Shown: positions 26,854-36,434 of the stretch, in pieces
Layout of the letters: the number at the start of each line of letters is the position of its first letter
How positions within the stretch are numbered: position 1 is the stretch's first letter
Assembly (NCBI GenBank): GCA_944319935.1
Contig: CALUFM010000009.1
Location: 1-64,000 of the forward strand
DNA: 64,000 nt
From: an uncultured Prevotella sp.
GTDB lineage: Bacteria; Bacteroidota; Bacteroidia; Bacteroidales; Bacteroidaceae
Direction: 5' to 3'
Notes under the pieces: generated by a model
The model's input: the letters and a program-made list of their open reading frames with translations, nothing else
Told to the model about the DNA's origin: nothing
Database searches by the model: none
Program-made: the position numbers and the translations under genes

Positions 26854-26954
26854 CGTCTTGAGATGGTTGAAGGCCGAAGGCCGGACGCTGTGTGACGCAG
26901 CGCGGAAAACGGCAATTTTGGCCTTTGACGAATGCAAACTGACAAATATCTTAG

Positions 26955-27006
26955 TCGGGCTGATTTTATGGCGGAAGCCGTAATGTCAGCCCGATTTTCT
27001 TGTTTT
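26955..27006 (+). terminator. Hairpin terminator after the small ORF
   Basis: Arms TCGGGCTGA (26955-26963) and TCAGCCCGA (26986-26994), loop of 22 bases, followed by TTTTCTTGTTTT. Confidence 0.75.
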
Positions 27007-27038
27007 AAACCGATTATTTGGTTATTTTTGCCATCGTT

Positions 27039-27902
27039 ATGAATAAAGTCAAGTTTCTTGTTTTGTCGTTGTGTTCGTTTGTCGTGCTTTCGTCGTGCGA
27101 CTTTCTTGAGCGCAACAAACCGCTTGTCAACGAGGTTGGCAGGGCGTTGGTTGATGAAATAGAGAACTCGCAGCGGTCTGGCGGAGTGGCGGATGCCGCT
27201 TCCGCGCCTGTGGCGGGTGGTGACGAACTGTTAAGTCAGGACACGCCTGACGGAGTGCCGGAGCAGATGTTGAGGCGGACTGGCTACACGGCGTCTTACA
27301 ACAAGGCAACCAAGCTGCCGAACTGGGTGGCTTGGCATCTGACGGCAGACCGCACAACGGGGCCGGCCAAGCGTTCAGGGGTTGACTTCCAGGCTGATAT
27401 GGACGTGCCCGCGCCGCGAGCCGAGGACTCTGACTATTACGGCTCGGGCTACGACCGCGGGCATATGTGTCCTGCGGCGGACAACAAATACAGCGAGAAA
27501 GCCATGGAAGAGTCGTTCCTCTTTACTAACATGTGCCCGCAAAACGGCAATCTCAACCGTGGCGATTGGAACGAGATGGAGCAAGCTTGCCGCCGTTGGG
27601 CGAAGGAATACGGCGGCGTCTACGTCGTGTGCGGCCCGATATTATATAAAGGTAAGCACAAGACTATCGGCAAGAACAAGGTTGTTGTGCCCGAGGCCTT
27701 TTTCAAAGTAGTGCTGCGTACGGGTGAGAATCCGAAGGCCATCGGCTTTATTTACAAGAATGCCGAGGGCAACCGCCCTAAGGGCGACTATGTTAACACC
27801 GTTGACGAGGTGGAGCGCATTACGGGCATCGACTTCTTCCCGTCGCTTCCTGACGATGTTGAGAATAAGGTTGAGGCTACGGCCGACATAGCAGATTGGT
27901 GA
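27039..27902 (+). CDS. DNA/RNA non-specific endonuclease (EndoG/NUC1 family), predicted lipoprotein
   Basis: 287 residues from ATG 27039 (MNKVKFLVLSLCSFVVLSSC). An upstream TTG frame start at 27018 is before the -7 box TATTTTTG (27023-27030). Lipobox LSSC puts Cys20 as the lipidated residue, so the enzyme is expected on the periplasmic or outer face. The catalytic motif YDRGHMCPAAD (His132) and the downstream Asn/Glu motif NMCPQNGNLNRGDWNEME are diagnostic for the beta-beta-alpha metal nucleases. It probably degrades extracellular DNA or RNA for nutrients or competition. The next gene, a small beta-barrel-like protein, starts 36 bp later. Confidence 0.9.
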   Translation: MNKVKFLVLSLCSFVVLSSCDFLERNKPLVNEVGRALVDEIENSQRSGGVADAASAPVAGGDELLSQDTPDGVPEQMLRRTGYTASYNKATKLPNWVAWHLTADRTTGPAKRSGVDFQADMDVPAPRAEDSDYYGSGYDRGHMCPAADNKYSEKAMEESFLFTNMCPQNGNLNRGDWNEMEQACRRWAKEYGGVYVVCGPILYKGKHKTIGKNKVVVPEAFFKVVLRTGENPKAIGFIYKNAEGNRPKGDYVNTVDEVERITGIDFFPSLPDDVENKVEATADIADW

Positions 27903-27938
27903 CGGTCGGATGGTTTCCATTGACTATTGATAAAGAAA

Positions 27939-28253
27939 ATGGCGACACACGTTCGTTTGTCCAAGTATGTATTGATTGTCGTCGTGGCGTCGTTCAGCGG
28001 CAACGTTGTGTCGAGCGGCGACGCTGGCGGCAAGTGGAAGCCGTTTGAGGGGTATGGAGACTGGAGCAAACCGAACACGTTGTCAATCTCTCCGATGAAG
28101 CGTTGGGACTTCGGCTGCAGCGTGGAAGTGAAGTTGGCCGTCAACGAACATTACGTGCTTTCGGCCGGTTACAGGCGCGGCCTGTTGGAGCTGCAGGACT
28201 ATTACAGGCTCAATGCAAGCAGCCTACGCTTCTCGATAGGTTATATTCTCTGA
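27939..28253 (+). CDS. Small exported beta-strand protein, possible beta-barrel remnant
   Basis: 104 residues from ATG 27939 with a hydrophobic signal-like segment (YVLIVVVASFSGNVVSSG). The remainder has an amphipathic beta pattern ending in RFSIGYIL, with a final aromatic/hydrophobic strand as in outer-membrane barrels (VEVKLAVNEHYVLSAGYRRG). Full-length barrels of this kind (PorT-like) have about 200 residues, so this is either a short protein or the fused ends of a deleted gene. I cannot assign a function. It is only 36 bp downstream of the nuclease gene. Confidence 0.5.
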   Translation: MATHVRLSKYVLIVVVASFSGNVVSSGDAGGKWKPFEGYGDWSKPNTLSISPMKRWDFGCSVEVKLAVNEHYVLSAGYRRGLLELQDYYRLNASSLRFSIGYIL

Positions 28254-28402
28254 TGGGTAGTTTTAAGAAAGGAAGTTCCCGCTGATTGTTTTGAATGTTA
28301 AATGATGTAGTGCTTCGGCATAAATATGAGGCAGTAGAAATTTTATCGCCATATCGCCTATGTCGAAATCGTATCGTGTTAAGAATCAGTTAGTTATGGT
28401 TC

Positions 28403-28481
28403 GGCGGCAAATGACATCGTCATTTGCCGCCTTTTAGTTTGTAAAATGCCATGTCTCACAACATGAAACATGGCATTTTAC
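28403..28481. repeat. Two adjacent hairpins in a 390-bp gap
   Basis: Hairpin 1 (28403-28431): arms GGCGGCAAATGAC and complement, loop ATC, followed by TTTT, so a good terminator for the upstream genes. Hairpin 2 (28441-28481): arms GTAAAATGCCATGT and complement, 13-base loop. Apart from these and the promoter at 28587, I see nothing in 28254-28646. Confidence 0.75.
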
Positions 28482-28586
28482 TGTCGCGTTTGCCATCTTT
28501 GGCTTTGCTGCTTGTTGCGGGCTTGCCTGTGGTTGGCGTTGTTTGACATTGCGATAGTTAAATAATCTGAATTAAAAATGCCGCCC

Positions 28587-28617
28587 TTTGCTTAGCCGGG
28601 GAAAATCATTATCTTTG
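28587..28617 (+). promoter_or_regulatory. Promoter TTTG-N19-TATCTTTG for nif3-like gene
   Basis: TTTG 28587-28590 and TATCTTTG 28610-28617, ideal spacing. A transcript from about 28624 has a leader of roughly 23 nt before the GTG start at 28647. Confidence 0.8.
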
Positions 28618-28646
28618 CACAATTAAACATATAAAGGCTGAAAAGC

Positions 28647-29432
28647 GTGAAAATAAGAGAAGTGGTAGATGCCCTTGAACGTTTCGCGCCTCTGCCCCTG
28701 CAAGAGAGCTTTGACAATGCCGGCTTGCAGGTAGGACTGACAGAGGCGGAAGTATCAGGGGCTTTGTTGTGCCTTGACGTTACCGAGGCGGTGGTTGACG
28801 AGGCCGTGGCCTTGGGCTGCAACCTCATTGTGAGCCATCATCCGCTCATCTTCCACGCGCTGAAGCATGTCACTTACGAGAACGACGTGCAGCGTGCCGT
28901 GGCCAAGGCTTTGAAGAATGACGTTACAGTGGTGTCCATGCACACTAACATGGACAACGCCGCGGGCGGCGTAAACTTCAAAATCGCTGAGAAGATGGGG
29001 CTTGAGGGCTGCCGTTTCTTCGCGCAGAAAGCGGTGTGCGGCATCGACTGCGGCAGCGGTGTGATAGGGGAGTTGCCTGAACAGGTGGCCGCCGATGATT
29101 TCATAATCATGCTCAAGCGCACGTTTGACGTGGAATGTGTGCAGTGCAACCAACTGTTGCGCCGCCCAATCAAGACTGTCGCTGTGTGTGGCGGCGCGGG
29201 TTCGTTCCTTCTCGGCGATGCCATCGCCGAGGGGGCTGACGCTTTTGTCACGGGCGAAATGCACTATCACGAGTATTTCGGGCATGAGCAGGATATCCAA
29301 ATCGCCGTCATCGGCCATTACCAGAGCGAACAGTTCACCAACGAGATATTCAAGGAGATAATCGAAAGGGAGTGTAAGGGCGTGAAGGCTTACCTCACGA
29401 AGACCAACACCAACCCGATAATTTATTTATAG
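28647..29432 (+). CDS. Nif3-like dinuclear metal-centre hexameric protein
   Basis: 261 residues with a GTG start; no better ATG lies upstream before the promoter. Motifs: LPLQESFDNAGLQVG (about 16-30), SHHPLIFHALKHV (about 63-75, metal-binding His pair), VVSMHTNMDNAAGGVN (about 97-112) and VTGEMHYHEYF (about 208-218), with a final IGHYQSEQFT. The family (YbgI, NIF3, formerly annotated GTP cyclohydrolase I type 2) forms toroidal hexamers with two metals per subunit; its cellular role is unsettled. It precedes the zinc-ribbon coiled-coil gene, a pair often seen together in Bacteroidota. Confidence 0.92.
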   Translation: MKIREVVDALERFAPLPLQESFDNAGLQVGLTEAEVSGALLCLDVTEAVVDEAVALGCNLIVSHHPLIFHALKHVTYENDVQRAVAKALKNDVTVVSMHTNMDNAAGGVNFKIAEKMGLEGCRFFAQKAVCGIDCGSGVIGELPEQVAADDFIIMLKRTFDVECVQCNQLLRRPIKTVAVCGGAGSFLLGDAIAEGADAFVTGEMHYHEYFGHEQDIQIAVIGHYQSEQFTNEIFKEIIERECKGVKAYLTKTNTNPIIYL

Positions 29433-29592
29433 CAGGCAAGCAGAGGGGTGACAAACATACAAGGAACATTGCTTGTGACTGTGCGGCTTGCTGACGCATT
29501 ATGCATGATGAAATAATTAATCAAAAGATGACGGGGCGGAAGACTGGCTATGGGGCTTGTCTGCTTGCCGCTCGTCTCTTGTCAACTAAAAA
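29433..29592. repeat. Word-repeat block (CTTGTCTG family)
   Basis: Left part has CAAGCAGAGGGGTGACAAAC and ACAAGGAACATTGCTTGTGAC; right part CTTGTCTGCTTGCCGCTCGT, then CTCTTGTCAACT directly before the next gene. The arms are degenerate compared with other copies. Confidence 0.8.
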
Positions 29593-29599
29593 ATAGGAT

Positions 29600-30460
29600 A
29601 TGGCAAAAAAAGACCCTACAGATTTGTCAGTAGAAGAGAGGCTGAAGACTCTCTACCAGTTGCAAACCACGCTGTCGGCCATCGATGAGGAGCGTGCGCT
29701 GCGCGGCGAATTGCCGCTTGAGGTGCAGGACCTCGAGGACGAGATAGCCGGACTTACCACGCGCGTGGAGAACATCAAGAACGACATCAAGGAGTTTGAG
29801 GACGCGGTAAGGCAGAAGAAGGCCGAAATAAACGAGGCCCAGGCCAGCGTGGAGCGTTACAAGACACAGCTCAACGACGTGAAGAACAACCGCGAGTATG
29901 ACACGTTGAGCAAGGAAATAGAGTTCCAGTCGCTTGAAATAGAGCTTTGCAACAAGAAGATACGCGAGGCCAACGCCAAGGTTGAGGACAAGAACGCCGA
30001 ACTGAAGGCCACCGAGGAGCAGATAGCAGACCGCCGTCAGGCTCTTGAGGAGAAGAAAAACGAGCTTGACGAGATAATGGACGAAACCCGCGCCGAAGAG
30101 GAACGCCTGAAGGAAAAGGCCAAGGAGCTTGAGGTGAAAATCGAACCTCGCCTCCTTACCAGCTTCAAGCGCATACGCAAGAACGCGCGCAACGGCCTCG
30201 GCATCGTGTACGTGCAGCGCGACGCTTGCGGCGGATGCTTCAACAAAATACCGCCACAGCGTCAGCTTGACATCAAGATGCACAAGAAAATCATCGTCTG
30301 CGAATATTGCGGGCGCATCCTGATAGACCCTGAACTGGCCGGCGTGAAGACCGACAAGCCAGTGGAGGAGAAGCCCAAGAAGAAGCGCGCGATACGCAAG
30401 CGCGTGGTGAAGAAGGACGACGAGGCCGACGACTTCGTGCCCGAGGAAAAACTGTCGTGA
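29600..30460 (+). CDS. Zinc-ribbon coiled-coil protein (DUF164/CT398-like)
   Basis: 286 residues. Residues about 10-190 form a long charged coiled coil (ALEEKKNELDEIMDETRAEE). Then come a C4 zinc ribbon, ACGGCFNKIPPQ (about 213-224) with CEYCGRI (about 240-246), and a basic/acidic tail (KKKRAIRKRVVKKDDEADDF). The CxxC pairs about 27 residues apart are typical of the C4-type zinc ribbon family that includes Chlamydia CT398. Function is poorly known; a link to nucleic-acid or sigma-factor binding has been proposed for relatives. It follows the Nif3-like gene and is 24 bp upstream of the MFS gene. Confidence 0.88.
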   Translation: MAKKDPTDLSVEERLKTLYQLQTTLSAIDEERALRGELPLEVQDLEDEIAGLTTRVENIKNDIKEFEDAVRQKKAEINEAQASVERYKTQLNDVKNNREYDTLSKEIEFQSLEIELCNKKIREANAKVEDKNAELKATEEQIADRRQALEEKKNELDEIMDETRAEEERLKEKAKELEVKIEPRLLTSFKRIRKNARNGLGIVYVQRDACGGCFNKIPPQRQLDIKMHKKIIVCEYCGRILIDPELAGVKTDKPVEEKPKKKRAIRKRVVKKDDEADDFVPEEKLS

Positions 30461-30484
30461 AAACTAACTTCATAAAAAATAATC

Positions 30485-31792
30485 ATGGGACATACCAATA
30501 AACAAAGCGGCAACATCGTGGCCATCGTGGCCATGATGTTCCTTTACGCCATGATAGCGTTCGTCACCAACCTGGCCGCGCCGATAGGTGTGATATGGAA
30601 GAACCAGCCCGAGCTTATGGGCAGCAACATGCTCGGCATGATGGGTAACATGATGAACTTCCTGGCTTACCTGTTCATGGGCATACCGGCTGGCAAGCTC
30701 TTGGTGAAGATTGGTTACAAGAAGACTGCCTTGACGGCCATCGCCGTAGGTTTTGTAGGCGTGCTTGTTCAGTATCTGTCTGGTTTTCCCGAAGGGATGA
30801 CGGGCTTTGTGGTTTATCTGTTGGGGGCGTTCGTCAGCGGTTTCTCCGTTTGCATGCTCAACACCGTTGTCAACCCGATGCTCAATCTGCTTGGTGGAGG
30901 CGGCAACCGCGGCAACCAGCTCAACCTGATAGGCGGTACGTGTAACTCGCTTGCCGGTACGCTTACCCCGATGTTGGTGGGTGCGCTTGTCGGCACTGTG
31001 ACGAAAGACACGGCCATAAGCGATGTCAACCTTGTGCTTTACATAGCCATGGTGGTGTTCGCATGCGCTTTCGTAATCCTTTCGTTCACGCCCATCGCCG
31101 ACCCTGAGATGGGAAAGGCCACGCAGGACACAGTGTTCGAGCATAGCCCGTGGGCATTCCGCCACTGCACGCTTGGCGTAATAGGCATCTTTGTTTATGT
31201 GGGAATTGAAATCGGCATACCGGGTACGCTCAACTTTTACATCTCTGACACGTCTGCCAAGGGTGCGGGAGTGCTGGGTGACGCTGCTGCCATAGGCGGT
31301 TTTGTGGCCGGCACGTATTGGCTGCTCATGCTCGTAGGGCGTTTCGTGGCCGGCTTCATCGCCGACAAGGTGTCGAGCCGGGCAATGATGATAGCCGTGT
31401 CAACGGTTGCTATGGTGCTTATCATCCTTGCCATAATGATGTCAAAGGATGTCACGACTTCGATGCCAGTGTTCACAGGTTCTTCTTTCACGATGGTGAC
31501 CGTGCCCGTCAGCGCGTTGCTCTTGGTGCTTTGCGGACTTTGCACTTCCGTGATGTGGGCCAGCATATTCAACCTCGCCACCGAGGGGCTTGGCAAGTAC
31601 ACTGCAGCCGCTTCGGGCATATTCATGATGATGGTGGTAGGTGGTGGAGTGCTTCCGCTCATTCAGAACTTCATAGCCGACAAGGCTGGGTACATGATAT
31701 CTTACCTTGTTCCGTTCGCAGCCTTGGCGTATTTGCTTTATTATGCCGTATGGGGATGCAAGAATGTCAACAAGGACATACCCGTGGATTGA
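30485..31792 (+). CDS. MFS transporter, FHS/fucose-permease-like
   Basis: 435 residues with twelve hydrophobic segments. The first is at residues about 9-30 and the loop between TM6 and TM7 is acidic and polar (DPEMGKATQDTVFEHSPWAF). The pattern of TM1 (MFLYAMIAFVTNLAAPIGV), the GIPAGKLLVKIGYKKT loop between TM2 and TM3, and GRFVAGFIADKVSSR in the second half fit the sugar-proton symporters related to FucP/GlcP of Bacteroidales. The substrate is not visible in the sequence. It ends at a hairpin terminator and starts 24 bp after the zinc-ribbon gene. Confidence 0.82.
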   Translation: MGHTNKQSGNIVAIVAMMFLYAMIAFVTNLAAPIGVIWKNQPELMGSNMLGMMGNMMNFLAYLFMGIPAGKLLVKIGYKKTALTAIAVGFVGVLVQYLSGFPEGMTGFVVYLLGAFVSGFSVCMLNTVVNPMLNLLGGGGNRGNQLNLIGGTCNSLAGTLTPMLVGALVGTVTKDTAISDVNLVLYIAMVVFACAFVILSFTPIADPEMGKATQDTVFEHSPWAFRHCTLGVIGIFVYVGIEIGIPGTLNFYISDTSAKGAGVLGDAAAIGGFVAGTYWLLMLVGRFVAGFIADKVSSRAMMIAVSTVAMVLIILAIMMSKDVTTSMPVFTGSSFTMVTVPVSALLLVLCGLCTSVMWASIFNLATEGLGKYTAAASGIFMMMVVGGGVLPLIQNFIADKAGYMISYLVPFAALAYLLYYAVWGCKNVNKDIPVD

Positions 31793-31832
31793 TTATTGCC
31801 GGTAGGCCTTCATTGCCGTGCATAAAATGATT

Positions 31833-31880
31833 TTAAGGGGAGTTGGGCGTTTTGTGCCGGCTTCCCTTAATTTATTTTAT
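31833..31880 (+). terminator. Hairpin terminator after the MFS gene
   Basis: Arms TTAAGGGGAG (31833-31842) and CTTCCCTTAA (31861-31870), one mismatch, followed by TTTATTTTAT. Confidence 0.7.
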
Positions 31881-31911
31881 ACATATAAGGATGTAAAACT
31901 TTAGAAAAAGT

Positions 31912-31942
31912 TTTGCCGTTACGCATTAAAGCGTTATCTTTG
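31912..31942 (+). promoter_or_regulatory. Promoter TTTG-N19-TATCTTTG of the thiamin locus
   Basis: TTTG 31912-31915 and TATCTTTG 31935-31942. The predicted start (about 31949) coincides with the 5' edge of the TPP riboswitch. Confidence 0.85.
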
Positions 31943-31948
31943 CGGACG

Positions 31949-32050
31949 TACTCAAAAGGTGGTGCCACGGGCGGCAGTGTGCCGTTGGGGCTGAGAAGAT
32001 ACACATTGCACCAGTACGGGTAATGCCGACGCTGGGATTTTGGTGACATT
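31949..32050 (+). promoter_or_regulatory. TPP riboswitch (THI element)
   Basis: The conserved aptamer landmarks are in order: GGTGGTGCC (about 31958-31966), a variable P3 arm with GGCGGCAGTGTGCCG (about 31971-31985), GGGGCTGAGAAGATACAC (31986-32004), CACCAGTACGGGTAATGCCG (about 32010-32029) and ACGCTGGGA, closed by a CAAAA/TTTTG P1 pair. It matches the thi-box consensus (GGGGTGC, CTGAGA, AATGC, GGGA). It precedes thiD-thiE, thiC, thi4 and thiE2, so the cluster should be repressed by thiamin pyrophosphate. A weak hairpin GCGCAT/ATGCGC (32063-32090) followed by CCCCGTCTTTTCC could be part of the expression platform. Confidence 0.92.
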
Positions 32051-32094
32051 CTTTCTTTTCTTGCGCATACATTTATGATGTTTCATGCGCCCCG

Positions 32095-32205
32095 TCTTTT
32101 CCAGTACACATTTATTGCGGTCATAAGGTCTTACGGTTGTAAGGTTTTGCGGCTTGTCCAAATAACCTTTAAACCGCACAACCTCAAAGCCGTACATAAC
32201 TTCAC
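32095..32205. repeat. Word-repeat block in the riboswitch leader (GGTTGTAAGG words)
   Basis: The left arm is GGTCTTACGGTTGTAAGGTT and the right arm contains AACCTTTAAACCGCACAACC. It belongs to the CGGTTATACGG word family and separates the riboswitch from the thiD start by about 110 bp. Confidence 0.75.
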
Positions 32206-32210
32206 AACCA

Positions 32211-33731
32211 ATGAAACGATACGTAACAGCATTGACAATAGCAGGGTCAGACCCGTCGGGTGGAGCTGGTATGCAAGCCGACTTGAAGACGTTTTCGGCT
32301 TTGGGTGTTTACGGGACTACGGCGATAACAGCCGTTACCGTGCAGAACACGCAGAGCGTGAAATATGTACACACGTTGCCGCCGCAGGTGGTTTATGACC
32401 AGATTGTGGGGGTGATGGAAGACCTCTGTGTTGATGCGGTGAAAATAGGCATGGTGAATGATGCCGATACGCTTGACGCCATTGTACGGGCTTTGTCGGA
32501 AAGTAAGCCTAAGTTCCTTGTGGTTGACCCGGTGATGGTTTCTACCAGCGGTTGTGCCTTGATGCAGCCTGACGCTTTGGTCATAATGAAAGAACGGCTA
32601 TTGCCGATGGCTGACTTGGTGACGCCCAACTTGCCTGAAGCATGGACATTGGCGGGTACAGACACTTTGGTGGATGAGGCGGCGCAAAAAATATTGGAGC
32701 TGGGCGTAAAAGCGTTACTCATTAAAGGCGGCCATGCCGAGGGGAAGACGAAAACTGACTACCTGTATATAAACAATGGCGGTGGCGTGAAGCGTGTGGA
32801 GTTTACGTCAGAAACGGTTGAAACTAAGAATACACATGGTACGGGATGTACGCTCTCGTCGGCCATTGCCGCTTTTGCCGCACGTGGTTGCGGGCTTGAA
32901 GATGCAGTGCGCAAGGCAAAGGATTATTTGACCGGGGCGTTGAAGGCCGGCGCAGATGTTGTTGTGGGTAAAGGACACGGGCCTGTATGTCACTTCTTTA
33001 AGCCAGCAAGCGGACAAACGGACAAACAGGCAGATTGTTTGCAGGTTGTGACTGATTGTAATCCAAGCAACCTTGTTTGCTTGTCAACTCGTTTATCGTC
33101 CGCTGTAAACTTGCAGTTCATAACGCATTTTACTGAAAAATACTCATACGCAGACTCTGCGATGATTGCCCTTGAGGGCGGTTGCCGCTGGATACAGTTG
33201 CGCATGAAAGACGCTGATGAGGCTGAGATTGAGCGTGTTGCACGGCTTATTCTGCCTGAATGTAGGCGCAGGGGGGCAGTGTTTGTCATTGACGACCACG
33301 TGGAATTGGCTCTCCGTGTTGGTGCGGACGGCGTGCATCTTGGCAAGAACGACATGCCTGTAAGCGAGGCTCGCCGCCTTGCCGGTGCAGATTTTATCAT
33401 CGGTGGTACGGCGAATACGTTTGAAGATGTGCAAAGGCTTGCCGCACAAGGTGCAGATTATATAGGCTGCGGGCCGTTCCGCTTCACTACTACGAAGAAA
33501 AAACTTGCCCCGATGCTTGGCATTGAAGGTTATAAACGTATTCTTTCACAAATGAAAGGATGTGGAATAACGTTGCCTCTCGTTGCCATTGGCGGCATAA
33601 CGTGTGGCGACATACCGCAGTTGATGGCTGCCGGAGTATCAGGCATAGCCCTCAGCGGTAGCGTGCTTCGCGCCGAAAACCCTGTTGAGGAGATGAAGAA
33701 AGTAGTTGAAAAATTAAAAATTAAGAGTTAA
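32211..33731 (+). CDS. thiDE: ThiD-ThiE fusion: HMP(-P) kinase / thiamin phosphate synthase
   Basis: 506 residues. Residues 1-263 are ThiD: VTALTIAGSDPSGGAGMQAD near the start, VVDPVMVSTSG (about 103-113), LLIKGGHAEGK, and TKNTHGTGCTLSSAIAAFAA near 205-225. Residues about 305-500 are ThiE: GGCRWIQLRMKDADEAEIER, VFVIDDHVELALRVGADGVH, IIGGTANTFEDV, ADYIGCGPFRFTTTKK and ALVAIGG-like LPLVAIGGITCGDI. ThiD phosphorylates HMP and HMP-P; ThiE joins HMP-PP with the thiazole phosphate. The linker (about 265-300) is encoded by an intergenic-type CTTGTTTG repeat, and the last residues KLKIKS come from another repeat. It is first in the riboswitch-controlled cluster. Confidence 0.93.
   Translation: MKRYVTALTIAGSDPSGGAGMQADLKTFSALGVYGTTAITAVTVQNTQSVKYVHTLPPQVVYDQIVGVMEDLCVDAVKIGMVNDADTLDAIVRALSESKPKFLVVDPVMVSTSGCALMQPDALVIMKERLLPMADLVTPNLPEAWTLAGTDTLVDEAAQKILELGVKALLIKGGHAEGKTKTDYLYINNGGGVKRVEFTSETVETKNTHGTGCTLSSAIAAFAARGCGLEDAVRKAKDYLTGALKAGADVVVGKGHGPVCHFFKPASGQTDKQADCLQVVTDCNPSNLVCLSTRLSSAVNLQFITHFTEKYSYADSAMIALEGGCRWIQLRMKDADEAEIERVARLILPECRRRGAVFVIDDHVELALRVGADGVHLGKNDMPVSEARRLAGADFIIGGTANTFEDVQRLAAQGADYIGCGPFRFTTTKKKLAPMLGIEGYKRILSQMKGCGITLPLVAIGGITCGDIPQLMAAGVSGIALSGSVLRAENPVEEMKKVVEKLKIKS
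33003..33115. repeat. CTTGTCTG-family repeat block inside the thiD-thiE ORF
   Basis: The left arm GCAAGCGGACAAACGGACAA and the right arm CAACCTTGTTTGCTTGTCAA are oppositely oriented copies of the word used in intergenic blocks; CGCTGTAAACTTG near 33100-33113 matches the CTGTAAA units at 117-170. The frame stays open, giving a linker between the two enzyme domains. Confidence 0.85.
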
Positions 33732-33766
33732 GAAAAATACTCTTGCATATTTTCTTAACTCTTAAC
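33708..33766. repeat. Inverted word repeat (TTAAGAGTTAAG)
   Basis: Arms TTAAGAGTTAAGAAAAATA (33721-33739) and TATTTTCTTAACTCTTAA (33748-33765), loop CTCTTGCA. The thiDE stop codon lies in the left arm. Could act as a hairpin between thiDE and thiC. Confidence 0.85.
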
Positions 33767-33777
33767 ATAAAACATAA

Positions 33778-35481
<1,704 letters not shown>

Positions 35482-35640
35482 TGTTTGAAGTTAAAGAATT
35501 TAGAGAAGTTATGGAAGTTAAAGCCAAATGCTTTGATTGGTAAGGTTATGGCTTTAACTTCTTAGCCTGTGAAGTGGGCGAGAGTTCCCTTTAGCGAAGC
35601 GAAAGACTTCTTTAAATCCTATAATTCTTATAAACCGATT
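35482..35640. repeat. Word-repeat block (GAAGTTAAAG words) between thiC and thi4
   Basis: Left words GAAGTTAAAGAATTTAGAGA and GAAGTTAAAGCCAAATGCTT; right words GGCTTTAACTTCTTAGCC. The core reads AAATGCTTTGATTGG, one base off the ATGCCTTGT core seen elsewhere. Confidence 0.75.
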
Positions 35641-35657
35641 ATTAAACAATAATAAAA

Positions 35658-36428
35658 ATGATTGAAAAGAAAGTTTCACAGGGTATCATCAGTACCTATT
35701 TCGAGAAATTGGAAAGAAACCTCGACATCGACGTTGCCATCGTTGGCGGCGGCCCGTCGGGCATTGTGGCAGCTTATTATCTTGCAAAGGCAGGGTTGAA
35801 GGTCGCCCAGTTTGACCGCAAGTTGTCTCCTGGCGGTGGCATGTGGGGCGGTGCGATGATGTTCAACCAGATTGTCGTTCAGGAAGAAGCACTTGACATT
35901 GTAAAGGATTTCGACATCAATTATAAGCCTTACGGCGACGGACTTTACGTCATGGACTCTGTCGAGAGTACGTCGGCATTGCTCTACAAGGCCGTACATG
36001 AGGGTGCTACAATCTTCAATTGCTATTCTGTTGAAGATGTAGTGTTTAAGGACAATGTTGTTAGTGGCGTTGTTGTAAACTGGACTCCGGTGCTTCGCGA
36101 AGGCTTGCATGTTGACCCGCTGAACATAATGGCCAAATGCGTGATTGACGGAACAGGCCACGATAGCGAGATGTGCAAGACCGTTGCACGCAAGAACGGC
36201 ATCCGTCTTGCCACCGATACGGGTGATGTCATTGGCGAACGCTCGCTCGACGTAACTTCAGGCGAGCAGGAAGTAGTGAACGGCACCAAGGAAATCTACC
36301 CCGGACTTTACGTCTGCGGTATGGCGGCATCAGCCGTTAGCGGCACTCCCCGCATGGGACCAATCTTCGGCGGAATGCTCATGTCGGGTAGGAAAGTTGC
36401 CCAACTCATTATTGAAAGACTGAAATAA
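35658..36428 (+). CDS. thi4: Thi4-type thiazole synthase (sulfide-dependent ADP-thiazole synthase)
   Basis: 256 residues. An FAD/NAD-type dinucleotide fold begins at residues 26-42 (VAIVGGGPSGIVAAYYL), followed by LSPGGGMWGGAMMFN (about 57-71), VVNWTPVLREGLHVDPL (about 140-156), DGTGHDSE, and GMAASAVSGTPRMGPIFGGM near the end. In yeast and plant Thi4 the sulfur-donating cysteine lies in the segment that here reads LHVDP, with His151 in its place, as in archaeal enzymes that take sulfur from sulfide and turn over. It makes the thiazole moiety from NAD, glycine and sulfide. No thiG/thiH/thiS is seen here, so it replaces them in this cluster. Confidence 0.92.
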   Translation: MIEKKVSQGIISTYFEKLERNLDIDVAIVGGGPSGIVAAYYLAKAGLKVAQFDRKLSPGGGMWGGAMMFNQIVVQEEALDIVKDFDINYKPYGDGLYVMDSVESTSALLYKAVHEGATIFNCYSVEDVVFKDNVVSGVVVNWTPVLREGLHVDPLNIMAKCVIDGTGHDSEMCKTVARKNGIRLATDTGDVIGERSLDVTSGEQEVVNGTKEIYPGLYVCGMAASAVSGTPRMGPIFGGMLMSGRKVAQLIIERLK

Positions 36429-36434
36429 TATTTT

